Below are positions 35,764 to 48,676 of a stretch of 64,000 nucleotides of DNA, one piece after another. Made by a program: the position numbers and the translations under genes. Origin of the DNA: Ptychodera flava (Eukaryota; Hemichordata; Enteropneusta; Ptychoderidae). The stretch lies in NCBI RefSeq assembly GCF_041260155.1, contig NC_091942.1, positions 6,820,001 to 6,884,000 of the forward strand, given 5' to 3'. Positions within the stretch are counted from its first letter, which is position 1. The number at the start of each line of letters is the position of its first letter. The notes beneath the pieces were generated by a model, which saw only the letters and a program-made list of their open reading frames with translations, did no database searches and had not been told where the DNA came from.

Positions 35764-38700
35764 GCCAATCAACACCAACCAACCAGTCAATCAATCAATC
35801 AATCAATCAATCACTCAATAAATTGACCGATCAGTTAATCCTAAACATTGTCTAGAAAGGTAGACAGTGTGGTTCTATATCATGTCCTGCTTTAAGACTT
35901 AGTGTAGCTCGACTCATAGATCGTGTTGACCTTTTGGCAAGCTTAGACATCCTCATCTTTGTATCAGAAACTGCTTAGCGACCCATGACCGGGGGCTGTG
36001 AAAGAGAGTTATTTCATCCATGTTCTAGTTATCTCGAACATTACAGCATCACTCCAGTGTCTGCCTTCTCGGCACTACTTGATATCTCAATCAGAAATCC
36101 ACAGAGTAATAAGATGATTGTACGCAAATGGTTGTTGTGGGTGTAGATGAATCAAGTATATAGCTATACCTTTCTGAACCGTGTCATTTTTTCTTTGTTG
36201 GGCTGAACCATCACTTCTTTGACGAACAGTTTGCGTTGTAGCAAGAACGGCATCTTCTTATCGATATCGCTGATAAGTTCAACCTGCGAGTTGTGGAACG
36301 GAAACGAGTCATAAACTCCCTACATGTATACTTTCGAATTAACTCATGCTTTCCATCCTGTTTCTTTTTCGACAAGTCACAATGTGTATTTTTAGATGAC
36401 ACGACTCGAGTCACGCAGCTATATACACTGTGTGTAAATACTTTTTGCTTCCAGAACAATGGTGGAGCAACAGACTGAGCGACACCTTCTGGAATTTGAA
36501 TATGGCAATTAGAAAGAAAGAAAGAATGAATAGTATTTGTTCAGAATTCACCGGACAATCGTTGTTCATTCCTCTACCTGTAAGCTGATTAGTGGAAGTA
36601 TAAAATAATTGGGATACTCAATCTGAAAGAAATTCTGATGTGCGCCCTCTCTCTTACCTGCATGCCCAGCCTTCTCAAAAATGCAGTCTTTCGAACACCT
36701 TCAATGTCACCGACCGATATACCAATCTGAAGCAAGAATTATTTATGTGTTAACTTGCAAATCTCCATCAATTATGCTTAACGCTTTTGAAATGAGACTG
36801 TCGTTTAAAATGGGAATGAGTCTTGTCCCGGCGAAGAGATTTATAGATCAATCAGTATCCGTTTATTGTTGACGGTATCGTTGTAAACTGCCTTGAGGTA
36901 ATATTCACCTAGAAACACTGAAACTTTTCTAAAGGACTGTAAAACGTCCCACAGTCAAGACAACAGACTTTGGGACACAGTGTACATCTTGGCACTTGGA
37001 GAAAAAAAAATACCCCAGATTTACCGACATTTGAGATTTAAAATGACGCCCTCACACGGGGATACTGTCCTCGACGCGTATTCTACATTAAAAAATAAAG
37101 TGATTCGCTACAGATACTCTGCAGTCTGCATCAAGGGCATTTCACTGAGAAACGAAACAGTTCAGTTCTAGTCGACAGCCGCCCACTGATTTAACTAACA
37201 CTTACCAAAATAAGCAACCGGTAAAAGTGTTTTAACTTACCATGAGGTTTATCAAGACGATCGGCATCAAAAACAGAAACACCGAAAACAGGATCCGACT
37301 GCTGCTGTCGAATGGATCTAGCGGCTTGTCGTGAAAAATGTCCTCATATTCAAATTCGCCGATGGTCATGACAAGCGTCTTTAGCATCGCATTTCCAAGA
37401 GTGCTGAATTGTTCCTAGGAGTCCAAAGAAAACTTGCAACATTTAGAGCTCCGGAGAATGCAGTGGTAGCATATCGTAATATGAAAACAGTATCCACATT
37501 GAGACCGCGCCACACACCGTTGACAGGTAAACCAAATGGCACCATAGAGGTGCGGCACGGGCTGGTTTTTGCGTGTGTGCCACGTAAATGGTGCGTGATT
37601 AGAGGAACAAAATAATATTTGCAATAGATAATAAGCCAATATCGTAAGATTGTAATTGCTAAACACATGAAACAACACCCGTAAATATGTAAATTAATAT
37701 TATCATTTCGCGCCTTCTGAGTGTGTGAGAAATCACAGTCCTTTTCACCAACGTTGGTCGAGGCAAGGTGAAAGAATGAATAAAACTTTTAGACTACTCA
37801 AATATTCAACCAGTCTATCTCTTTTCATTTTTTCTGAAAGCGTACACTTACCAATCTGGCGAACATAACGTAGAACACTGACGCAAAAGCCACGACGAAC
37901 CAACTGTACACGATCACTGCCTACAATAGGAGAAAAAACAAACAAAAAACTACTAAACATAATTTTTAAGAACCTGGGAACTCGTCACAATAACTTTCCT
38001 ATCGGATTCAATAAGTATATCACGTTATTGACACCGAGATAAGCGTTGGTGGTTACAGTTTGGTGCGACTGAATACGCCACGTTGACGGTAAGCCGTATC
38101 GCAGCTCAACAATATCTTGTTGATAGAGCCGTTGGTTTACGATGAAAAGCGCCCTCAAGACGAACGACAAATTACTAGATTCAAGAAACCGGAGATTCCA
38201 CAATGGCCAAATGAATCTACTTCTTAACGTACGCAACCAAACCTTTGTGATATCTGCTAATTCTCTTAATAGTCTGTTCTTGTGACAGTTCCATTGACAT
38301 TTCCATTCGGTTGTCCATGGCAACCCCTAAGCCTTCACGGCGTAACTGTCATCCGATATACCAATCTTTACGGCGATAAAGCGTAACATACGTAATATAC
38401 GCTGAAATATTTCAGTGTGTTATGTCGATATAACGTGACAGGTCAAAACGGACCTCAACCAATGTATTGGATAACACGGAACTTACATCTTACCTTCATG
38501 AGTGATATAAGAACGGCTACAAACATTACAACGTAAATTCCTACAACATCAAACCTATAAAAGGAAAAGATGATATTGAATAAATTCTGGTTTTCAAAAT
38601 TAGAATCCCTTTTACACTATTGAAACTAATTTGGGATAATTGGATTTTCATAATTTTCAAATTTCTCAAAAGTGTAAGGTGCCGTATAGCTGAATGTTGC

Positions 38701-41700
38701 AATATTGCATATTACTCATAAAAACAAGTGTGTGACGTAAAAGGGAAAGCAGATGAGATTACATTTGTAGATGAAATCGACATTCCTTCACCATTCAATT
38801 ATCCACTTCCAATCGTGTTCGTTCTATTAATGTAAGGCTAATTAGGTTGGTCGTTATTGAATGCGATATAGAAAGAGAAAAAACATCATATAGGCCTAAT
38901 CATGAATTTCCGGGGTCTTCATTGTCGATTAGTATGCAATTTATCAGAGACAGACGGTCCTCGTGTGTATACTGTACCTTTGAAGATAACCTAGGAATGT
39001 CATCCACGAGAGAAATATCGCTATTGAACCGTTTGTCCAGGCCTGAGCACACGGAACGCTGAAAGGCGGTGCTATGAACAGACAAGATGTGAACAGCATT
39101 GTCACTAACAGAAAGTTGGTGAACTTGGTGAAATATCGCAGTCTCTGGAGAAAAAAATGAAACAGACGATGGAATGATTAAGTAAGTAGATCGAATCTGT
39201 CCGATAACACACAATGGAATATATTTCTACAGTGTGCAATGATGTGCACGTGGAAGTGCGAGATGACGCTGATCAGCACGACGGCTGTCAGTGATCGGAG
39301 TTCGTCACTTCTGTCTCCATTTTCCCGCCAAAGAAATGCTTTACTCTTCAGCACTTTTTCCCGCCAGTCTGCCTCCCTGTCTGTACTCGTCTCTGTATCT
39401 GCTTGTGTTGCCGTCTGCTTGCGTGCCTGTCTGTCTACCCTCACGTTGTTTTTGTCAGCGAAACGAATAATTGCATATGTTTACATGCGTTGCCTGCTTT
39501 TCCAAATGTCGGTCACTACAGAACACAAGGATGGAAATTTCTAGAAGCTTACATGAGTGTAGAGATCCAGGGCTACTTTAATTACGTTAAGTGAGACGAA
39601 AAAGATGACCAGAAACTCAATTGACGTAAGGAGGCCGTCATGGTTACGTTTAACTGTCGTCTGTGGAAAAATAAAAGCGTAACTGTTTAGAATGAGACTA
39701 TCATGGCTCCAACGGCTACGTTACACCTTCTAAAAGGTTCATTCTGAAATCACAAATGATGCAGTCGAGGGCTAATTGCGTCTACAGGCAATATGCCACC
39801 TTAGATTAGGTTCTACGTATCAGGACAAAGGTGAACGACCTTGCAAGATGTAAAAATCCACAACCCTATTTAACCTTGCGTTCAAGAGCCAGACTCTACT
39901 GACGCATTTTCTGCAAATAAGGTTTGGAAATATCGTACTGTTTAATCATAATATGGTGTCTAAATCAGACTGTTTGAAAATCACTCTCTATCACAGCATG
40001 CTAGTAAGTGCAAATGTCATCGAAAAACGCTACTTGCTAACCGATAAGGGAGGTAAATGTTTGAGATTTCAACGCATGCTGAATATGCATTTCCTACAGT
40101 GTACATAAGCACGGTTTACTGCACTGTTGAATTGACGATGAAACCTATTAATTGATTTGATTAATGCACTATAATAAAGAGATTGAAAAAGTAGCAATTA
40201 CCGTCGTGTTGCTGATAGGACAGCCATAATCGTCCAGGTTCGTTGTGACAATGTGCTCACTTATAGCAGCGTATGACGTAATGCCTATCATGAATATGAT
40301 ATGCACGATAAAAGCCGTGTAGAATACATACCGGGCGATGGTAGTCCTGAAAATTTTCAAAAACAGACAAAAATTATGAGACTGGCACTGCAAGCGAAAT
40401 GATTCCTCTACGTAAAATTGATAATCTTACGATGTACTTACGTTTTTTTCTCTATCTTATATTTTCTGTTATTTCGCCAGAATGACGCGAATTAATATAA
40501 ACGTAGGAAGGATCCCCCTGAGGATCGCGGCAAATTCTAAGAAAATGTAGCATGGCCACGTTACGTTGTAAGCTCTGAAAGCTGCACTTTTTACAAGAGC
40601 GAGTATACTGAACCGCCCGGATGTAAGTGCAGTAAGTCTATATGGCCATTTGCCACAATAATTTAGCAATGCATTCCGACCGAATATCGCGATCCATCGA
40701 TTTCTTTGTTCGCTTACTCAAAAAGTACAGTACGTGTCGATTCAAGTGTATGAAAAGTCCCTTCGATACAAAACGTTAAGTATTTTAAAAAGCGCTTTTG
40801 TATTTATGCAGAGATCTATATTTTGCTCTTATGACAGAAAAGCAAATACAATAAATAGTTTTATTCTGGGCTTATACTTTACCATTTTAGCGCCATCAAT
40901 GTCTGAGATAGCTCGTGACTCAACAGTTGTTCTCGTCCATACCTAACCATTGTCTGTCGAGGGGATAAAACGAGTCGTTTCACACAAAGGTGTTTTTGCA
41001 CTGTCATCGTCAAATCAAAGATACTGATTAGGTTACAAATGCCACTCAGACATGACATTGACATTCAGCCACGCGAGAAAGGCTCGATCTTTAGTTACAT
41101 GTTTAAAAAACTCTAATTTTTTCCAGATCTCTTTATCTTTTATTAATTGAAGACAAGTCTCTCTTTAATCATCCGGTAGTAATGGCGTAACCTTGCGCAA
41201 ATTAACGCAGGAAAATGCCATGTAATTCCCTGCGTAAAATTTAGAGACAGCTCAAGTCACCTCGATAAGATAATTCCGCATCGAAGATATACGAGGCTAT
41301 TAGCAAATCTGTACACTCACAACGTGTATGGGCAATTATATATACGACAAATTCCTCATTCTAAACTCTGTAAGCTTAAAAGCCGGCTTTATGTCATAAA
41401 CGTTTAATGTCACAGTATCTCTTACCGTCAACGCCAAATACCTCTCTGATGATTCTGTGAGCATTTCATCAGGTCCAGGGTCTAGAAATTCATAATTGTA
41501 TGTCACCTGCAGAAAATTAAATAAAACACACACCCGATATCAGACTACCAATCACGTAGAATTTGGCCTCTCCTATCTAAGACTCGCACAAAATTTTGTC
41601 CGCAGTTGATTTATTTTAATTAATCGATTGGTACTAGCTATTTCTGTCTCTCGTAATACTTGCAATTAGGACTATGAGTGTTTCATATTAACATGTAGCA

Positions 41701-44700
41701 CCAAACGAATTAGATTATTACATTGGCCGCTCGCCATCAGCAATGACTCCGTGGCGCAACGGTAGCGCGTCTGACTCCAGATCAGAAGGTTGCGTGTTCG
41801 AATCACGTCGGGGTCAGTGGTTCATATTTTTCACAGAATTATCGTTGAGGATTTTGCTTCCTGCGAAGGACTAGTTTCTAAAGAGGAAATCAATTTTGAG
41901 ATTTTGACGCAAATTTCTTGATTCTGTCATTAGAATTACTCTGTCTAGTTATCTTGTCAAGCGTGTGTTTCTCGTCGAAATGTGTAAAAAACCATTCCGT
42001 TGGATTGAAATTTTACTGAATCTCGATGTGTTACAAGGTTACTTGGTGTGAAAACACTAACGAGCTGTTTTGTCGGCTTAGGGATATTGAAATGGGCCTT
42101 TAAATATTGAACCCATTCTTTACTAATGCTTTGAGTTCTAGATGACGTCATGTAGGAGCATTATTGTTTTTTAGTGAATTTCACGTGTTGCTCAGTTCAG
42201 TCATCAGCCAATGATGCTTGGCTCCGTGGATGCGATTAGGTAATCCGTGACAGTGAACTTACCCGAAGATGAGGATCTTCTCTGTCGACATGTGACCTGC
42301 TGACACACCTGTCCATCGCCAGCAAGGCCACACGTGGCAACTTTTCAATCAGTCGTTTCATCGGAGTTCTGAATTTCCTGTCTTGGTGGCGCAGTGCTAA
42401 TTTCCAGCTGTTGGGTCAGACAATTTAAGTGCTTCAAGTATATATGATACAGATTTTGAAACATACTTCTACAAACAATTATGCTCGGAGATCTGTCTCT
42501 TGGGGGAAGGAGACGAGATTGTGAGGAGTGCCCTCTAGCGACGGATTTTGTCAAACAAAACTGTCACACACGTAGCAGTTGCATACTCTCCACTCTGTAG
42601 TGGTGAAACCACATCAAGTCGTCAACCATCCAAGGAAATGATCATGATTAATTAATGTGGACAAGGTCCAAACGTGCCTACCTCGGGCAAAAACTGACCG
42701 CTTTATAATCTGAAATCCATGCATAAAACTATCAACAAAACTGGCAATGTCTTACGCATGCAGGTACTAACCTTTTATGTTTGATGATAGCAGCTGCCGT
42801 TCCCTCTTGTAAATTCTCAATGGCAGCGTCCAAACAGTTGTAGCCACCATTGTTGAGAATAGTGACGTCAGCGCCCTTCCTGAGCAATATCTCAGTTGCT
42901 TCAATGTGACCGTTCGCACAACTCAGATGAAGCGGCGTGTTCTGCGAAGAGAATTATCTCCAATTGCCTCTATTCGTTAGGGTATAGAATGCGCCCAAAG
43001 GACAGATATTCGGATTCTCAAACTTTCACAATATTCGTTTGGCCTACCACTTGTCGATTCTCATTTTGAAGCTTATGGAGCAAATCAAATTTTCACCAGC
43101 TTAGATATTTGAGAATCGGGAAGTTGATTTCCCTCATGGACACAGGGATGGCAGCCATTTTGAATTTCAAATATCGGTAAATATTGGGTAATTTGTTTCT
43201 CTGGGACCAAAATTTGCTAAGCGACCCCGATTTTCATTCTTGATTTTGAAATACATCGGTCGATATTTTACTTGAGAAAAGTCTGAGCAAAACTGTTTCG
43301 GGGCACGAACTACCTTAAAGCTCTTTTAGCAGCTCTTCTTGGCGTTTCTTTCTAGAGTTCAAAGTTTAACAGCTGTTTCTCGAGCACTGTCTATCGATTC
43401 ATTTCATTATCCTTGGGCCGATACGTTTTGCTTTCTCTTTTTTGACTTATTTTTTCGAATAAATTTTACTTTTTTTTAAAGTCACATAAATAGTCGTAAT
43501 TATTCTAACGCATGATAGTCAAGTCAGTCTTTTGATCGTTTGGAAGTATAAGCAACGGACAAATTCTAATTTCCAAACAACCATACTTTTCTCGGCACAA
43601 AAATTATGATGATTGATGTCTATCACTATATGGAGTATTCTGATGAGATGTGGTAAATTTTGAACACCGAATAATGAAACAAAACGTAACATCAATTGAT
43701 ATAATATGAACAACGCATGACGAAAGAGGCTAAATTGCTATATTTTATCAAAACAAATACCACATTATCATCATCAATGAAACTGTGAACTGGGTTATAA
43801 TACAATGATTATATCAGTATCACGATAAAATGACTATTAAAGATTTTTACAGGCTGTTTATCACACCAAAAAAGTTTAAATTCTCTCAGCTCTGATTGCA
43901 GAGATATTGTTATCAACAATAACTGAGTGAAATGCGGAAAGGTGCTGAAGATGAGTCTTAAACTGTCTTACCCGGTTCTTGTCAACGACATTGATTTCAC
44001 AGTGATTGTCAATAAGAACCGCCATAGTGTGGATATGACCTCGACTGCTTGCAAGGGCTAAAGCCGACCAGTGGTTGTCGTCCCTGTAAAGTATGTGATG
44101 TAAAGTTATTTGAAAAATTCTTGTTTGGATGAATACTTATTCAACTACCTACACGGACAGAGCTGTCACATAAACTGATATATTTTGTCGAAGGGTCAAC
44201 ATTCACTCAAGATGTTAAAATGCCCGCCGCCGGATCTGAGTTGCCATGCACGAAACAGAATCAGATTCAGAAAGGAATAAAAAACTAATTGGAAAGAGGG
44301 ACTCATTTTATAGGAGTAATTTAGATGTGATAATTGCATGTTGTTTGGATTTTCAAGTTTCAACATCTCATGATTGATTCTTTTCAACACTCCGAAGAAC
44401 AACGACCGCTAATATGGCCATACCCTGAAGACAAGATTCTTCTATTTGAATTTCTGTTTTTGTAATTGTTTGTTTTCCGAAACAACATTTTTTTCTCACT
44501 AACCTGCTTGTTATCTCTGCTCCAAGTCCTAAAAGTGACTTGACTACCGAGTGGTGTCCCTCCAAACTCGCCAATAAAAGCGGTGTTCGCCCTTCTACGT
44601 CGTCCTCATTTATCTGAGTCGGGTTGGCGAGGACCAATGTCTCCATACATTGCAAACGACCACACCTTAGGGGAAAGATTGCCATAAACGCACGACTCAA

Positions 44701-47700
44701 TCTATGGCTACTCATGCTACAGGCCGGTCTCGAAACAGCTTGGCGTTTCATAATTGTCTCCGGATGATAAATTGTCACGTCAACATTTTTCACAGTAGAC
44801 CCCCGGCTAAAGCAAGAACATTTCCATTAACAATTTGTTTATTGCATAGTCACGTTCCAGTTTCAGTTGGAGTGTGACGACCTGGGATCAAGAAAACTAC
44901 ATTCCCTTTAACATTTTAGGGTTTGCCAAGCCATTTCGAAACAGGCCCACTGATAGGACAAAAGTCCACTTAGGTTATAGATAGATACATTACACAATGC
45001 ACAGCCAGCAACTCACAGGCAACCTCTACACTCTAGCTGCTTTGAAAACGACTGAATATTTAAGGTTCAATTTTCAAAGCAAATGAATGTTTTAGTCATG
45101 CCAGTGCCATGGACACTGTCTTCTACTGATTGTAGAAGTTTTCTGTTAGTTTGAAACTTACGTTATTTCGCCCTAGAAAGCAATTCTGGTGGGTTAGGAT
45201 GCCAGAAGACAACCGTCATAATTTTTAAGATGGTTGGAATTTTATTATCAAATTAGTCGTCTAGTAGTCAACTATTACTTTATTGGGTTTAGTCATGAAA
45301 GGTTACAATAGGCATGCTCAATGTCCTTTGTTTCAAACGAGCAAACTAATACAATCAAATTTTGACTTACTGTGCTGCAAGATGCAGTGGCGTTTTCTCA
45401 TCTCTGTCCCGAGGGTCAATTTTTGCGCCGTAATCTAAGAACAATTTTAATATCTAGGAACAACACGAAAAACTTCTTTTACTCCATGAATTATGTATAT
45501 CTGTGACGTCAATAATAACCGATTAGACCCTCAATCGAACAAGCATCATAAAGAGAAGTGAAAACGCCCTCTCCGTTGAATAGACACTTACCTGAACATA
45601 GCCGAGCTCTGCTGCATAGTGCAACGGAGTCTGGTCATTCTTATCCGGGAAGTCCATCAGAACAGCGCCACCATTCACCAATAACATGAGTATAAATTCA
45701 AGATGGCTGCATCCGACGGCCCAGTGTAAACAAGACTTCATCTCTGTGTCGACTGAAGTTATTTTGGCACCGTGATGTATTAGAGTGCTAGCTGCCTGAG
45801 TTTGACCTTTCCAGGCGGCACATAAGAGCGGCGTGAAATTGTCAGCGTCTTTTGAATCTATCATGGCACCCTGCATAAAAAATATAAACTGAATATTAAC
45901 TGGACGGAACGAAAATAGAAGAAAAAAACGCGATAGGAACTAATTTGGGAAAATTCCATTTTCATATTTTGCAAATTTCTCAAAAGTATTAGGTGCCGTA
46001 TAGCTGAATGTTGCAATATCGCAAATTACTCATAAAACCAAGTGTGTAATATAAAAAGAAAAGCAGATGAGATTATATTTGTAAATTACATCGGCATTAC
46101 TTCACCATCCAATTATCCCAAATTAGTTCCAATCGTGTTAAAACAGTGTCTACCCCTAAAATGTTTTTGCCTGGTTGATCTCACGTTTGTTGTTACTTTC
46201 GTTTTCGTCTTTGCTTCTTTGCTTTTGAGACTGTTAGACATTGGCAGACAGAAATTAAATACCCCTACAGTCTATATGGAATCTTACTTATATCTTTATC
46301 CATATGCCCAAGAAAGCATATAATCCTTCCATTGAAATTGTCCAGTTACTCATCAGTCGAGTAAAGTGAATATGAAGTATACATTACGATGTGGAGTACA
46401 TGCACTCACTTGAACAGAAAAACGGACGGACGGAGAACCACGTTCAAGCAGGGAAGTGTGGCTAACTTGAATTACCGAGGAGGGAGGGATCAGGGTAGCA
46501 ACACTATATTCCGTTTTAAATGAGAGCGGCTCAAGTTTCACACGGTCATTTCAGTTTGGAGAACGTTTCCGTCACGTCAAAACACAAACTGACCAGATTA
46601 TACATTACTATATTTTATTTAAATATTTGCATCTTAGATGAATATGGGAACATGGTCTGTAAAGGTTTACAAAATGATTGAATTTTTCATAGTGTTTCGG
46701 CTGTGTGCAGTTTCTTTGTTACTGTCATTCAACAGCCTTTCCGTTGCGTGCGCCGTACTTTGTCCATACTCTGCTATCTAAATCACTGGGAAGCCAAGTA
46801 TATTCAGGTTTTAAACACAGGCTGCATATGTATATACGGCGAAAGGCAATTTAATCCAGCTGTCATTACAACAGTATTTTTTTAAAAAAGACACCTAATT
46901 TTGAAAACACACGGCCAGTCTGTACGCCCACTATCCGACTCCCCCTCCTCTAGTTGTTAATAAACAACCCCACTTCACGTAATCACTAGTTTGAGAAAGA
47001 AGATACAGTTTCCAGTCTATCTTCAACGAATCTTCAGCGAACCAAAAGTGGGTCATTAAACTTACACTGAAATGTAATCACTATTGGCGAGACCCGTGAC
47101 CGTTTTGATGGAAAGGTCACACGTATACTATCGCAAAAATCAATCAAGCAAGCGCACTGAACGGGAGGTCTGTACTTACTTTGCTGAGAAGAAAGTTGAT
47201 CATCTCCACCCTATCGTACATGGCAGCCCTGCAGAGAGAGAAACTGTGAGAAACTCATGACCACAGTGGTATTGTAAGAGTATACGTTGACCTCAATAAA
47301 GTACAAGTTTAAAGGCTCAGTACCTGTAACTTTTGATGATCCGTTTTTCAAAATTTTGTCGCATGTATCGGCTATACTTTCTTTGGCTACTTCCTACATC
47401 ATGTTGACCAGTGAGTATACACTGAATGTATACATATAGATAACCAAGTTCAGGGTCCGGACTTGAATTCACTTTTGAGCAACAAAAGTGCACGTCACAC
47501 ACCGACGCAGTGCACGAACAAACCCAATGCTTGGTATTTCAAAACTCTAAAGGAAGTAGGCAAAAAAACCGTAGATGATTCACGAAACAAAAATGATAAA
47601 GAAGTTGTCAAAATAAAAGCTACAAGTTCTGTAAAAACAGTAGCTTTATGATCTCTGAGTAAGAGAAAAGTCACCATAATACTTTTTGGTTTTGTTTGTT

Positions 47701-48629
47701 TTGTTTGTTTGTTTTGTTTTGTTTTTTTGAAAATATGGCGAACCTCGATTTATTACAAGTACTTTACAATACTATTACCATATTGCTTTTATTCCTGCTG
47801 ACTGAAAATTTCTATCGACATAAGGAGCCTTTTGCGGTTCTCTTTCGTGAAAGGGTCGATGTAGCTCTAATTTTTGACGAGTTTCTTTTATGTCAAGAAA
47901 CGATGAAACACCATCTTGAAATCAACCGCTCGTGTAATATGATGATTGCCAATTATAACTCGACTGAATTGTTCAGCATGGTTTGCAAATTGGCAGACCA
48001 GCGGTCAGCCCTTTAGCATCAGTTTCGTTTACATACCAGAAATTGTGTCATCGCTCGATATATCTGTTCTTTTTGTAAGCACGTTTTGCCAGTTGATGAT
48101 TCAGCGTGTTTCAGCATCTACTTTGTCGACTAACATAAGCGAAGTCCCCAGTACTCCAAAAACGACAAAGTGTCTGCTAGTAGAAAGACTTCGTTTCTCT
48201 TTTATGAAAGTTTCGAGTTTCACATTAAGTCTTGATACACTCTCAACTTCCCTGACCCTATTCTAACCTGTGCAGGGGCGTCATCTGCTCAGCGTCCCTG
48301 GCGTTGATGCTGGCCCCTCGCTTGAGTAACATGTCAGCCATGTCCACGTAACCTCCGACGGCTGCTATGTGAAGGCTGGTAAACAGATTACCCTTGCGAA
48401 TGTCGACGAAGGCCCGATGCTCGAGAAACAACTCGGCGCACTGAAAAGTAGAGAAATTTTATCACTGATCTAGAGGATTGTTGCGACTGCCGTGTCTCTT
48501 AACTTTTGTTGACTTAAGTTTGCATTCGTATTCTACATATAGAGAAATTCGCTGAAAGTAATTTACTTCGACGAGGATGGGAAATATGCCTACTACTACT
48601 TTTGCTCTGTCTGTCTGTCTGTCTGTCTG

Positions 48630-48676
<47 letters not shown>

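Larger units (their letters stand above)
34628..36726 (-). other. Gene C TRP-like helix and C-terminal tail, exons 23-26
   Basis: Exon 23 (36658-36726) begins [17 protein letters not shown]. Exon 24 (36170-36283) has [18 protein letters not shown], close to human VELHTSLEKKLPLWFLRK, and a PNK motif also present in human. Exon 25 (34917-35035) is highly charged ([20 protein letters not shown]) and likely coiled coil. Exon 26 (34628-34769) continues the helix ([19 protein letters not shown]). Confidence 0.9.
40883..42407 (-). other. Gene C pre-S1 linker, exons 14-16
   Basis: Exons 42263-42407, 41426-41506 and 40883-40953, residues about 647-745. Landmarks [20 protein letters not shown] and [15 protein letters not shown] align with the vertebrate TRPA1 linker. 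Human Cys621, Cys641, Cys665 and Lys710 correspond to Ala, Thr, Asp and Gln. Intron 14 hosts the antisense tRNA-Trp gene. Confidence 0.85.

Noticed and set aside
38991-39144. Shorter gene C exon 19 ending at CTAG|GTTATC
   Set aside because: It would put a stop early in exon 20; the donor at 38977 keeps the frame and gives the same 167 nt as gene B.
40469-40669. Hydrophobic open frame on the minus strand between gene C exons 16 and 17
   Set aside because: It looks membrane-like, but exon 16 joins exon 17 in phase without it, and gene B has no counterpart.
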